64,000 nucleotides of DNA from Phaffia rhodozyma (Eukaryota > Basidiomycota > Tremellomycetes > Cystofilobasidiales > Mrakiaceae), in the NCBI GenBank assembly GCA_014706385.1, contig JACGZH010000003.1, forward strand, positions 1,071,501 through 1,135,500, in the 5' to 3' direction. A model generated the notes under the pieces. It did no database searches, was not told the origin of the DNA, and saw nothing but the letters and a program-made list of their open reading frames with translations. A program made the position numbers and the translations under genes. Position 1 is the stretch's first letter. Every line of letters starts with the position of its first letter. This document shows, in pieces, positions 1 through 11,202 of the stretch.

Positions 1-550
<550 letters not shown>

Positions 551-1191
551 TGTTTAAGATGAAATATGAATAGAGAGAGGGAAGGTTGAACGAAAAGGAT
601 GTAGAAAGAGATGCTGTTGAGAAAAAAGTGAAAAAGTTGGTCTCTTCCTTTTTTCCCTTCCTAGCAAATTCAAGAACGACCGTTAGGGTTACGTCGAGGG
701 TTACATGTAAATTACGCACATCGGAAAGGCAGTACGTTCATCTCTCTCTTACAACTCTTTTCTTTTGTGTTCTCCAAGTTGGCGATGTGTATGTATATGT
801 ATGTAGGTAGTAGAAAGAGAGGAAAAAGAAATGACTGAATGGACGGAATAAAGATTTAATTCAACTGAATTTGGATCAATGTAAATTGGGACGTTGAACA
901 TCCCCATAGCCATCGTCTCTTGACAGTTCAGACGGTGACATCAATCACGTTGACATCTCAAGCTTGATATGAAAGATGAACATCCATCTGTTAACCAGGG
1001 GCTTGTGTGAGATTTTTCAGGTGCTAGATCACCCGTGTGTTCGTTAGCGTTCATGTTCACATCAGTACTGCTTCAATCTTGTACGAACATTCCAAGGCAC
1101 GATCCAGTTTGAGACAAAGACGGGACACAGCATATGCAGAACATATCATAGGCACACTAAATAAGAAAAGTCAGGTACTATCTAAGTTAGC
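551..1191. other. Spacer: NAC-alpha promoter and cyclophilin 3' flank
   Basis: No gene is supported in this stretch. The part nearest 551 must hold the promoter and 5' UTR of the NAC-alpha gene, and the part nearest 1191 the 3' UTR of the cyclophilin gene. Short open frames here lack splice logic or recognisable motifs. Confidence 0.5.
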
Positions 1192-2131
1192 TTAGAGAGT
1201 TCCGGAGGCAGCGATGGTGATCTTGGCCTTGGGCTTTCCAGAGTCGGATCCGTAAGACTCGATCTTGGAGACAAGGTCCAATCCCTCGACGACCTCTCCG
1301 AACACAACGTGCTTTCCGTTCAACCAGGAGGTAACAGCGGTGGTGATGAAGAACTGAGATCCGTTGGTTCCAGGTCCGGCGTTGGCCATGGAAAGAAGTC
1401 CGGGTCGGGTGTGCTTGACGGCGAAGTTCTCGTCAGCGAACTTGGCTCCGTAGATGGACTTTCCACCAGTTCCGTTGTGGTTGGTGAAGTCTCCTCCCTG
1501 GAGCATGAAGTTGGGGATGACTCGGTGGAAGCCGGATCCGGCGTAACCGTAACTGTGAAGCAGGAATTGTATGCATTTAGTCAATTGAAGGCAGAATAAA
1601 AAATGACAGCATGTAAATATCACATCAGCATAGTCATCTGCTTACCCGTTCTGTCCAGTGCAGAGCTCCCTGAAGTTTCGGGCAGTCTTAGGGACGACGT
1701 CTATAACGAGAACAAAGAGTCAAGCCATTTCAGAATACGGTATGCTATAGATGTAAAGAGTTCATAAGTCGGCGCTTACCGTCGTAGAGCTTGAAGGTGA
1801 TTCGGCCAGCAGGAGCTCCGTTGACTATAGATGTAGAAAGAGTATGCGTGAGGAAGACTGCTGCAAGTTGGCTCGAGAAACGTTCGAGAATATGACATAC
1901 TCTGGATATCGAACTGATAATAAAAAAGAACAAAGAGGTTAGCTTAGCTACTGAGATGAACTAGATGGGAAGAAGATGCTTTGTGGTAGATGGGAACTTA
2001 CGTAAACGTTGCTATAGAAAAGGCAGGAAAAGATGTATTACAAGGCATGAGGGAAGAGGAAAGAGACATAAGAACCTGGACAACTACTCCTGCTTTCAAG
2101 GTCCTTCTATCCATAACGAGACTTACGACAT
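1192..2131 (-). CDS. CPR1: Cytosolic cyclophilin A-type peptidyl-prolyl cis-trans isomerase
   Basis: A single-domain cyclophilin of about 162 residues catalyses proline cis-trans isomerisation and is the usual cyclosporin A receptor. Six exons fit: 2131-2127, 2011-2002, 1913-1901, 1824-1780, 1700-1646 and 1552-1192. Spliced, the protein starts MSNVYFDIQINGAPAGR and ends ITIAASGTL. Visible active-site features are GFHRVIP (catalytic Arg), [16 protein letters not shown] and the cyclosporin-binding Trp in [12 protein letters not shown]. There is no signal or targeting peptide, so it should be cytosolic/nuclear. The start was chosen because ATGTC followed by a GTAAGT donor joins exactly to a 10-nt exon that restores MSNVY. 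The first three coding exons are only 5, 10 and 13 nt. A mitochondrial paralogue lies at 52177-53739. Confidence 0.95.
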
Positions 2132-2539
2132 TATGAAAAGACTGGATAAAAGGAAAAAGGCCAAGGTAAGTAGGTGGATTGCAAGAGAGATCCGTCTTGA
2201 CCTAGAGAGAACTCCGACTTACTTTGATCGATGAGAGAGATGGATGAGAGAAAGGAAGAAATGAACAAGAAAATTAAAATGAAGAAATAGAAGGAAAAAA
2301 GATGGGGAAATCGTCTAGAAGAAACTATCGATCTCTATCGAATCACGTGATGCCTCGGAGTTGAAAGGCACACGTCACTTTTCGCTTACGTCACGCATCG
2401 CTGCATCTCATTGGTCGATAGGTGATACATCCCTATGTTTGGATCAGAAGTACATGTATACCGAGCTGCATAGATACACAAATAGCATGATACAATATTC
2501 GTCTACAATGATCATAGCGCAAGAGAAACGAGACAGAAA
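2132..2539. other. Spacer: cyclophilin promoter and ADH 3' flank
   Basis: About 400 nt separate two genes on the same strand. The region should carry the promoter and 5' UTR of the cyclophilin gene (purine-rich on the plus strand, so pyrimidine-rich in the sense of transcription) and the 3' UTR of the alcohol dehydrogenase. No coding exon is supported. Confidence 0.5.
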
Positions 2540-3955
2540 TTACTCGATGTCGTTGTGAAGGACGTATCGGTATCGTACATGTCCCTCCTTGACCGCCTTG
2601 ACACCCTCAGCAACCTTAGACATGGGAAGCTCCTGAATCCAAGGCTTGATGCCCTTATCGGCGGCAAGCTTCAGCATCGCGTTCGCCTCTTTCTTGTTAC
2701 CTATGTGCGTGGAACCAAAGAAGCATCCGTTGTTGATAAACGCCGCAGGGGAGACTCCGTTGAGGGGCTCATCAGGAAGACCGACCGAGATGAAGTGCTT
2801 GTGCACGCCAAGGCAGGCAAGCAGGTTGTTGAGGTCAACTCCAGAAGCAACATCAACGGTAGAAATGATCAAGTCGAGCTCCCCAGCATGTTCCTTAGCG
2901 TAGTTCTCTTTGGAGGTCACGATGATGTGATCGGCTCCCATCTTTTTGATGTCATCCACCTTTCGGTCAGAATGGGAGAAGGCAAAAACTTCGGCACCCA
3001 AAGCCTTGGCGAACAGTACGGCGTAGTGACCGAGTCCACCGATTCCGATGATTCCGACCTTCTTTCCAGGCCCAGCTCCAAATCGAACCAAAGGAGAGTA
3101 CACGGTCAATCCGGCGCAAAGCATACTGGCAGCGTGTCGGGGTTCCAGGGCCTCTGGGATAGCAAAGACAAACCGCTCATGGGCTCGGATAGCAGTAGAG
3201 TATCCTAAGGGATGGTAGAAAGGAACATCAGGATGAAAAAAGAGAAAAAAGAGAACTTAGTCACTACTCGAGTTATGATATAATCTGGCACATGATCCAA
3301 CTCACCTCCCATAGTCTTCTCTCCGTTGGGGTACTTGGCATTGTAGGTATCAACCCAGTCAGGACAGTAGTTCTCGTTATCATTTTTGCAGTTTTTGCTA
3401 TAAGAATCATTTGAAAAAGGGTCAGATAGGAAGAAGACGGATAACATCCTTTGGAACAAGGAACAATCCAATATAGAAGAGGCGACACACCAATCGAAGC
3501 ATGAAGAGATCTGAGCACCCACACCAACGATGTCTCCCACTTTGAATTCGGTTACCTTTGATCCAACCTTTGTGCATTTACCCACAATCTCGTGCCCAAC
3601 CACGAGGGGCAAATCAGGTTTACCCCAACCACCCTATTAGATGAAGAAGAAAGATGATGAGAACAAGCAGACAATCGAGCGAGACGAGATTCTAAACACG
3701 AACAGTGATGGTGTGTCTGTACGCGCGGCAGCAAGAAAAGAGATCGAGACGGAAACCAACATCAATCTGCTGTAGTTGAAAGAAAGAGAGAACGAAAGAA
3801 ATCAAGGGAGAGACAAACAAATCACTGGCACAAATTCCACAGTGGCTGATGGCGACGTCTACGTCGTAGTCTCCCTGCTCTTTAAGCTTGTAGTCGATGA
3901 GCTTAAAGTCAGTGTACTTGCTGGTATCGTGAATAGCGTATCCTTTGGCAGACAT
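2540..3955 (-). CDS. ADH6: Zinc-dependent NADP(H) alcohol dehydrogenase, ADH6/cinnamyl alcohol dehydrogenase type
   Basis: This medium-chain dehydrogenase/reductase would reduce aldehydes to alcohols in the cytosol, probably with NADPH. The N-terminus MSAKGYAIHDTSKY leads into SHCGICASDLH (catalytic zinc Cys), then GGWGKPDLPLVVGHEIVGK. The structural zinc cysteines read SCFDCKNCKNDNENYC after splicing. The Rossmann motif is GIGGLGHYAVLFAK, and FSHSDRK after it fits NADP preference in this family. The C-terminus VRYRYVLHND is typical of ADH6-like enzymes. Exon 2 is a 13-nt micro-exon (3716-3704) whose HTIT joins in frame on both sides. The last exon runs from about 3206 to 2540. ADH6 assignment is by family; substrate range cannot be read from sequence. 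Confidence 0.9.
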
Positions 3956-4096
3956 ATTGAAAGAAGATTGACGAGATGGGTCTTTTCGGTGTTTTGGTTG
4001 TGAGAAAGCTTGACTTGAAAGAAACGAGAAAGATACGGAAAGATGAGAGGCAGTTGGAAAAGGTTGATCTGGAACGACGTGGGCGTTACCTTCTGG

Positions 4097-4104
4097 TTTT
4101 TATA
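4097..4104 (-). promoter_or_regulatory. TATA-like box of the ADH6-type gene
   Basis: On the minus strand the sequence reads TATAAAAA about 142-149 nt upstream of the ADH start codon, inside the 347-nt divergent spacer between this gene and the plus-strand gene at 4303. Spacing allows a short 5' UTR. This is motif-level evidence only. Confidence 0.45.
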
Positions 4105-4302
4105 CCTTTGGACACAGAGAAAAAGAGTGGAGGTGAATGAAAACAGCGTACCGCATGAGCCGGCCGGACCGCTTTTGAGCGCAAACCACCGTGATCATAA
4201 CCACCAGGGTTACGTCACTGACGGTCTCGTTCCTCCCTATATCGATCCCGGGTGCGCTACTTCCTTTAGCTCTTGTTGATTCTTCTATGGAGCTCGTACA
4301 CG

Positions 4303-5187
4303 ATGAATCATTCCTCTACGTTATCTCCGGCCAAGATTTCTCCTCGTTTGAGCTCGATATGTGAACGCTTGGCTGCCCAGTCGTCAAAGATACCTTTGTC
4401 CAGGTACTTCGATTTGTATACCGAGACACATCGAGCGATTCCTCGCACGATTCTTGATCGAAATCCGCCATATATGACCCAACGCGAGCTCGTTATCGTC
4501 ATGGATGCCAAACTTACCTTTGGAGTCAACCGTCCGGCACTGAAAGGGATGATTGCAAAGTTGACCGAGGATTCCGTCGTAGAGGCTTCCAAACGGGCAT
4601 TTCAAATACTTTCTCGGAAGGCTGGGTCGATACCGATTGATGATATAAGTCTCTTCAAAGATGCGATGAAGACCCTCTGTGTTCTGCGAGGCGTGGGGCC
4701 TGCGACCGCCTCCTTGGTCCTCTCTTTGATATCATCGGACGTTCCATTCTTCTCGGACGAGGCCGCTGTTTTCGTCATCAAACCCAAAGGCGGTCGCAAG
4801 GGACTCAAGTACACAGCTCCGGAGTACTGGGCTTTCTTCAAGGGTGTTCGGGAGGAGTGCCTTAAGGCAGGCGGAGAGATCAAACCAAGAGAATGGGAGA
4901 GATCAACTTGGGCAAACGCTGTGCTGGAAGGAGATGAGGATGAAGTGAACGTCAGGAAACGCCCATTGAAGGACGCTGTAGAGAATCGGTCTGATAGCGA
5001 CAGCAACGGTGGGGATGATGAGGGTTCGTTCAGGGAAAGAAAAAAGGCAAAGAAGGAAGTAGAGACTGATACGGAGAAGGATATAAGTAATCCTTCAGAA
5101 AACATCAATGACTTCGGGAGTCCGGAACAGTCAAGAAGGTCGGTTGATTCTGAACCAAACCTTCGACGGTCTCGTAGACGACGATGA
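4303..5187 (+). CDS. Helix-hairpin-helix domain protein of unknown function
   Basis: This is a single-exon gene of about 294 residues, one of very few intronless ones here. Residues of roughly 110-150 hold VLRGVGPATASLVLSL followed by PFFSDEA, a helix-hairpin-helix element of the kind found in DNA glycosylases and other DNA-binding proteins. No catalytic Lys/Asp pattern of the HhH-GPD glycosylases was recognised, so an enzymatic role is not claimed. The C-terminal third is acidic then basic and low-complexity, ending in RRSRRRR, which could act as a nuclear localisation signal. The start at the ATG of MNHSSTLSP was preferred over upstream in-frame non-ATG codons. It diverges from the ADH gene. 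Function is unknown; nuclear DNA binding is inference. Confidence 0.75.
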   Translation: MNHSSTLSPAKISPRLSSICERLAAQSSKIPLSRYFDLYTETHRAIPRTILDRNPPYMTQRELVIVMDAKLTFGVNRPALKGMIAKLTEDSVVEASKRAFQILSRKAGSIPIDDISLFKDAMKTLCVLRGVGPATASLVLSLISSDVPFFSDEAAVFVIKPKGGRKGLKYTAPEYWAFFKGVREECLKAGGEIKPREWERSTWANAVLEGDEDEVNVRKRPLKDAVENRSDSDSNGGDDEGSFRERKKAKKEVETDTEKDISNPSENINDFGSPEQSRRSVDSEPNLRRSRRRR

Positions 5188-5952
5188 TACCCAATGCATA
5201 GAAAAGATTTGTATTCTCATAATCCAAAGCATATATCATCTGCTCTCAATTATACCTCTCTTCTGTTCTCAAAGTAAACATCAGCTCTTCCACGAGCATC
5301 ACAAAGCGATCTATAGACACATAGGAAGAAGTGACATAGAAAATACATTGAAAGATATTGATTTCTACCTCTTGAACAAACGCAGCCATCACTCTGGTTA
5401 CGGGCGTAACCAGGTTGCTCGTTTTTTCGTGCACCTAGGCCAACTCACTCACACATCGTTTCTTCCCAAGTCTCTCTCGCTCTTCCTTTTCCTTTCTTCG
5501 TTCTCCACCACATCCATACTCATCCTCATCCTTGTTCGAATACTCTTTGTTTCATTTGTGTCGAAGTCTTGTTCTTTCTATCTTCTAGGTGAGTGGGTCA
5601 TCTGAGTTTCTTTAATCGGTTGGTTCATCTTCTCGTGCTGACACGTCGCTCAATTCCATCTGGCTCCGTTCTCTTGTCCTGTAACCGCGATCATCTCTCC
5701 CGACCCATCTCCTCTAGCTTTCCATTAGGTCCGTCCTTATCTTTTCTCTCCACTCGTTCTGATCACTTTTCGATCGTCCTTGAAAGTTAGAGATATTGGT
5801 TTTGCTGACGGGTTCTCTTGTAACATATGATCATCACATTTCACGCCTGAAAAATAAATTACAATCCAATCCCTCCGCTCGCCCCTTGCGTGTTTGATGT
5901 TCTCGTGGAAAAACCGTGATGGTACAGAACCTTACCAAACAACGCATAGATC
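5188..5952 (+). other. Spacer: PP2A scaffold promoter and pyrimidine-rich leader
   Basis: No coding exon is supported in these 765 nt. From about 5450 to 5780 the plus strand is strongly pyrimidine-rich (CT tracts), which is common in fungal promoters and 5' UTRs of constitutive genes. A donor-like ctaggtgagt at about 5584 could belong to a 5' UTR intron of the following gene. Confidence 0.4.
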
Positions 5953-8607
5953 ATGGCCGACGTCTTCCCGATAGCCGTTCTTATCGGTTAGTTTGCTTTG
6001 TTCCTATGACAGATTCTATGAGAGGCGGACAAGAGGCTTGACCCACCTTGTTGACAACTTCTGTCCTTTATGGTTCTAATCCTTAAACTTTCTTCTTTCT
6101 CTTCGAACGGAAAAAAGACGAGCTCAAGTCTGATGATGTTGCCCTTCGGTTGACTTCCATCCGTCGTCTTTCCACGATCGCTCTCGCCCTTGGTCCTCAG
6201 CGAACGAGGGAGGAGCTTATTCCCTTCCTTCAAGATCAGTTGGATGATGAAGACGAGATCCTTCTCGCCCTTGCCGAGGAGTTAGGAGAGTTCGGAGAGT
6301 TCGTCGGAGAGAAGGAATACGCTCATTTGGTGCTGGGGCCCTTGGAGAACTTGGCTGCTGTCGAAGAGACGTTAGTCCGTGAAAAGGTAATCAGAGTTTT
6401 CAATAATCTGATCACCAGAGAAAGAAAACAATATGCAATCACGTCAGGCCGTTTAGGAGACATTGTTGACGTCCTGTCTTTGAATGGCACGCATTCTATT
6501 ATTCACAGGCTGCTGATTCTCTCACTCAGATCGCTGTCCAGCTCTCTCCCGCTCAATTGACCGAGCACTACCTTCCTCTTCTCAGAAGACTTTCTACAGG
6601 GGAGTGGTTCACTTCCCGAACTTCGGCCTGCTCTCTCTTTGCTCCGGTGTACAACAATGCTCCGGAAGCTTCCAAGGAAGAGATGAGGAAGCTGTTTGGT
6701 GGACTCTGTTCAGATGATACCCCTATGGTCAGAAGGGCCGCCGCCAAGGGGTTGGGTGTAAGTCTTGGTTCCTAAATCCGTTCGGATTAACTCTCCGACC
6801 GAGATCTTGGCTCGCAGATGCACAAGAACTAATGGACATGCCATTTTGCCGGTTGTTGATATTAGCCCCTTGCGAAGAACTTCACTCAGGCCCACAACCT
6901 GCTTCTTTCCGACATCATCCCAATCTACCGCAAGTTGGCTACTGATGACCAAGATTCTGTCCGACTTCTTACCGTTACCGCCTTGATTGCTATTGCCGAG
7001 CAGCTCTCGCCCGAGGAGGTCAAGGAGTACTTGTTGCCTCTGCTCAGGCAAAGTTTCACTGACAAGAGCTGGCGAGTCAGGTACATGGTTGGAAACGAGT
7101 TCGTGGCTGTAAGTGTTTGCATCTTGTCCTTTACAAGACCTGCCTACACAGGTGTTAACCCGACCTTGGTTCTTCTTATCGTGTCCGCGTTGCCTTTCCC
7201 AGCTTGCCTCTGCTGTCGGAGAGGATATCATCCGAGAGGAGATGGTTCAGGCTTTTGTCTCTCTTCTTAAGGACGACGAGGCCGAGGTCCGAACTGCTGC
7301 TTCTGGGCAGCTTCCTGGTCAGTCACTGTCTCACCATCTAACCATGTATCTGTTGTTGAGTCTATTGGCTGATTGGCTTGTATCACGAACACATCTCATA
7401 ACAGGCTTCGCCAAGCTGATCGACGCGGAAGTTATCCTTGATCGACTTCTCCCATGTGTTCAAGACCTTGCCGCCGATCAGTCACCTCACGTTAAGGCCG
7501 CGCTTGGAGCTCAGATTAGCGGGCTTGCTCCTCTGTTAGGCAAGGAGGCCACCATCGAGCACCTTCTTCCTCTGTTTTTGCAGCTGTTGAAGGACGAGCA
7601 GTCGGATGTTAGGCTTCAGTTGATCGGCAAGCTTGAACTCGTCAACGATGGTTCGTGTCTTAGTTTTGTTGTTTGGGAACGGGTCCCGCTTATCTAATCA
7701 TACTCTCTTGTGGTCACACACCCTTCGTAGTCATTGGTATCGACCTTCTCTCTCACTCTCTTCTGCCTGCCATTATTGACCTCGCCGAGGACAAGCAATG
7801 GCGAGTCCGACAGGCGATCATCGAATATATTCCTCTCCTTGCGACCCAACTCGGAGTCCAGTTCTTCGACGACAAGCTTGGTAACCTGTGCATGTCTTGG
7901 CTCGGAGATAGCGTGTTTTCCATTCGAGAGTCCGCTACCGTCAACCTCAAGAAGCTCACCGACGTGTTTGGTGTTGAGTGGGCCAGCCGGACGATCATCC
8001 CTCAAGTTCTTGCTATGGGAACTCACCCGAATTACCTCTACAGAATGACTACTATCCTGGCCATCGGAGTGAGTTAGAATCAGCAGCGCCTGGGTTAAGA
8101 CACTGTCTAATGATGCATCCGTTTCTGTCATTTTCTTTCTTCAGACTATCACCCCGTCACTAAACTTCCAGACCATTCGCGATTCGGTGTTGGATGCTGC
8201 TCTCGGCTTAGTGAATGATGCAATTCCCAACATCCGGTTCAACGTCGCTCGGGCTCTAGAGACCGTTGCGGTGACCCTTCAATCGGACGCTGAAGGCCAA
8301 GAGTTGGCGGCCAGAAGAATCGTCCCGGCGCTAGAGAAGCTGGCTGCTGATTCCGATCCAGATGTTAGATGTATGTGGTTGTCCTTTCTTTTTATATCTG
8401 ATCCAAACTATGAGCAGTATATCTTGCTGACCGGTGATCTGACCATATTGTCTCCTCTATTTATCTTCGTTTGTTCCTTTAGATTTCGCTTCCAGGGCTT
8501 TAGAGAAGACGACCGGTGTGGAGCCGATGTCGAGTGAGTTTTCTACCGTTCCTTTTCAGCCATCACTCGTATATCTGTTATTACTCTATGATCATACAGA
8601 TCGCTGA
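5953..8607 (+). CDS. TPD3: Protein phosphatase 2A 65-kDa regulatory subunit A (HEAT-repeat scaffold)
   Basis: The PR65/A subunit is the scaffold that joins the PP2A catalytic C subunit to a B-type regulatory subunit. Exon 1 encodes [11 protein letters not shown] and splices to [20 protein letters not shown], the canonical PR65 N-terminus. HEAT repeats follow through the gene, for example [60 protein letters not shown] and [20 protein letters not shown]. About eight introns interrupt it. The C-terminal exon joins as [17 protein letters not shown]. The final residues are uncertain: without a last splice the frame stops at 8605-8607, and a possible 66-nt intron from 8534 reaches the same stop. 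Length is close to the usual 590 residues. Confidence 0.93.
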
Positions 8608-9092
8608 CCAAAGCCCGAGCTTTCTTTTTAGTTTTGTAGTTGACTAGCTTCACTGATGGCTCTTCTTCATACTATGGTTTCTTTCCATCCCAACCTTCTC
8701 TTACTACTCAGGGATCCTATACCCTCCTCTACTTCCGTTAGCCTGCCCCATGTTTCCTAGCTTCGACCTTCTTCGCCCTTGGTTTACATCCTCCCCCTTT
8801 TTGTTTTTTTGTCTTGTTTCCTTATCTGCGTACGCTCTCGTCTTGGGTTTGTATATCATCTACCCTATCTTTCATTCATCGCTCTTGCTCCTCTTCTCTC
8901 TTTTCGTTTATTATCATCTCTCTTTACCTTGTCTTTCTCTCTCTTATTATTCTGTCAAGTTACTTTCCTTTGCATCGATGATAAACAGATTCTGGGTTGA
9001 CCGTTGGGTCGTTCGCGACACTGTAAAGGAGCTGAGAGAGCTAGTTTGTTTTCTTCGATGACAGCATGAGCATGTTCAGTTTCATTATTTTA
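8608..9092. other. Convergent 3' flanks of TPD3 and MMM1
   Basis: The spacer between the convergent PP2A scaffold gene and MMM1 is T/C-rich on the plus strand from about 8620 to 8990. No exon or RNA gene was recognised. An open frame of about 100 codons at 8750-9061 is Leu/Phe/Ser low-complexity and reads as pyrimidine-tract translation. Confidence 0.45.
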
Positions 9093-11068
9093 TCACATCC
9101 CATCTGGTCCCCAATCGCTCCCTCCAGGCATCGTCTTGACGCCTCCACCGAGCCCTGTTTCTCTCCTCCTCGACGTCGGGGCCGGTTGACCGGAATGACC
9201 CAACTTGGAAGACGAGGTGAACACCGACGCGGACGGATCGACAAGATCTTCTTCTGAAGAAGCCGATAACAATGAATTCGTTTGTCTTCTCGTCATCCCA
9301 GGTTTCATTCTCTGTCTTGTGGACTCTCTGAGAATACCATCTTGTTCAGTCAGATGAACATCCAAACCGTCAGGTGTAGGAAGGACGTTCTTCATGAACT
9401 GTTCACCCAAGTTCCCGAATCCGAGTGAATGTTGTTCTCTGTCGGTCGGCCGGTCATGTTTACCTTCGATTCTGTCTGTTCCGGTTTTAGTGAATATATT
9501 ACTATCTACGGTATCTCCCCCGAGCAGAGTATCACCTGATTTCCGACCTGCACCCACACCTGGTCCAGATGACGATGCTGTTGTTGTTGTTGTCGTCGTC
9601 GTCGTTGATGATTCCCCGGTCTTTTTCGATGACGTCTGTTTCGATACACCGACGCCTAGCGCAGGAAGTCCGACAGCAAAGAACTTTGGCCAGACGACAC
9701 GGTCAACGAGAGCCTGTCGGAGTCTACTAGAGACGAGTTGTTCGATCTTTGGTAGGTCGTGCAGTTTCGCTCTAGAGCCAAGGAGAGAGGTCGTTTCAAT
9801 TGATAGAGAAAAATCCGGGTGGAGCGCGAGTTGCATCGATTGGTGTGGACACGGAGGATCTGTGGACGAGGGAGTTGAAAGAAGTTCCATACTGACCTAT
9901 TTTCATTGAGACATTTTTAGAGGAGGAACGTCAGTGTATGTGTATCTATGATATTGGGCAAATAAGAATGGCTAGAGGCTGACTGTTCCGGTAAGCCCTA
10001 CTAGAGTCACACCGAGGCTGATGGGAAGGACGGCAAATCGGGGTCGAGGAAAGTTAATGAGCAAGCTGGTAGAGATCCCGAGAGTGACTGAATCTGAATA
10101 ATCTATCTCTGTTTCTGCGCGCTTAGAAGTGGAGAGACGATAGGAAAGGGATTAAATTTTGGTGTTAGATCGTATTCATATGTTATCTGCTGTTGTTTTG
10201 ACAGTCAGATAACTGTTTGAAGGGGAGGCTGTAAGAAGCGCTTACCATGCGTCCTGACGCGTCGGAGGGCCGTATACGGGCATTTGAGAAGATCGGGTAA
10301 GAGCTTCCTAACGCCAACGAGGTGACTTGTATAGGGTCCTGTTTAACAACACATTAAACAAGATGTAGCGCAGATATAGGGTAGCTGTTCAAGTCGTTCG
10401 TTTCATTCAAAAGACGATGACCTACAAGCCAGGAAACTCCCTGAGCCGGGTTCAACCAGGACTCCATCACCCGCCTAGCTCCGTCTTCTCCGCTATGAGC
10501 TAATAGCGAGGACCGATAGTTAGCAATTACCTAGGAAAAGCATATGTAAGACATGTCAAAAACACGATACAAACTCGTCAGCCGAGTGGTATGGAATTAG
10601 AGATGAGGAAAAGCCTACCTGGCCGAATAGAACGTTCAACCAGTCCATTGATTCTGCCGGATGCGAAGAAAGGTCATATTGCGTCTTTGACAGCACCTGA
10701 GAAGGAAGTGTTGGAGGGCGAGGGGCCGAAGATGCTCTGTTCAACTGGGAAGGCCGACGCTAGAAATAGTCAGAAGGGATATATCCCACCGGTCAGTTCG
10801 ACTTCCAGACATTGACCGAGAGCTGACTGGCTTCTATCCAAGAAGAAACAGGGGAAGTTTCAGATGGACCAATCTTGGCACGTACAAGTTTCGGTTTCTT
10901 CTTGGGAAAAGCAGTTTCTACAGCTTTTGAGCCATCTTCGAATATGACATACCGGATGAATAGGATAAGAACCAGGATAACCGAACCCTGTCCGACGAGG
11001 ATACCTGTAGTAAACGATAGATGGGTCGGAGGAGCTGTGTGCTGCTCTGAATGGGATGGACCGTCCAT
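9093..11068 (-). CDS. MMM1: Maintenance of mitochondrial morphology protein 1, ERMES subunit (ER-anchored SMP-domain lipid transfer protein)
   Basis: Mmm1 is the ER-membrane anchor of the ERMES tether and carries an SMP domain that moves phospholipids between ER and mitochondria. Exon 1 encodes a lumenal N-terminus, then one membrane segment (GQGSVILVLILFIRYVIFED). Later exons give YDLSSHPAESMDWLNVLFGQ, IANYRSSLLAHSG, YPIFSNARIRPSDASGRM, DYSDSVTLGISTSLLINFPR, and TTSLLGSRAKLHDLPKIEQL with RVVWPKF, all hallmarks of Mmm1 in the correct order. The ATG at 11068 was chosen because the longer open frame starts at TTG. After the SMP domain there is a long disordered tail with a run of nine threonines (about 9578-9606) not present in short ascomycete forms. 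One intron uses a weak GTCAGC donor. Confidence 0.92.
9578..9606. repeat. (GTT/GTC)n trinucleotide repeat coding a Thr run in MMM1
   Basis: About nine tandem GTT/GTC triplets on the plus strand encode consecutive threonines (ACA/ACG type reading) in the disordered C-terminal tail of MMM1 on the minus strand. Such tracts often vary in length between strains. Confidence 0.85.
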
Positions 11069-11202
11069 CGAGGCTGCTTGATGGTTGGCAGAAAAGTCCA
11101 ATTAGAAATTCACCCGGACTATAATACTTCAATAATATGATTATTGATTCTCTTCTATTTTCCAAGCAACAACCATCCTAGCGATCATCAACTTCTGTCC
11201 CT
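11069..11202. promoter_or_regulatory. Compact divergent promoter between MMM1 and DSC3
   Basis: Only 134 nt separate the two start codons, so both core promoters and 5' UTRs must fit here. No clear TATA box was seen. Both products are endomembrane proteins, which makes shared control possible but not shown. Confidence 0.6.

Noticed and set aside
2555..3208. 217-codon plus-strand open frame opposite the ADH6-type gene
   Set aside because: It is antisense to a strongly supported exon, has no recognisable motif and arises from codon bias of the real gene.
8750..9061. 103-codon Leu/Phe-rich frame after TPD3
   Set aside because: It is translation of a pyrimidine-rich 3' region, with no motif beyond hydrophobic low complexity.
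9394..9909. 171-codon plus-strand open frame opposite MMM1
   Set aside because: Its poly-Val run is just the triplet repeat read on the other strand; the MMM1 frame has domain support.
11069..11101. Upstream extension MDFSANHQAAS of MMM1
   Set aside because: Its first codon is TTG; the first ATG is at 11068 and gives a normal Mmm1 N-terminus.
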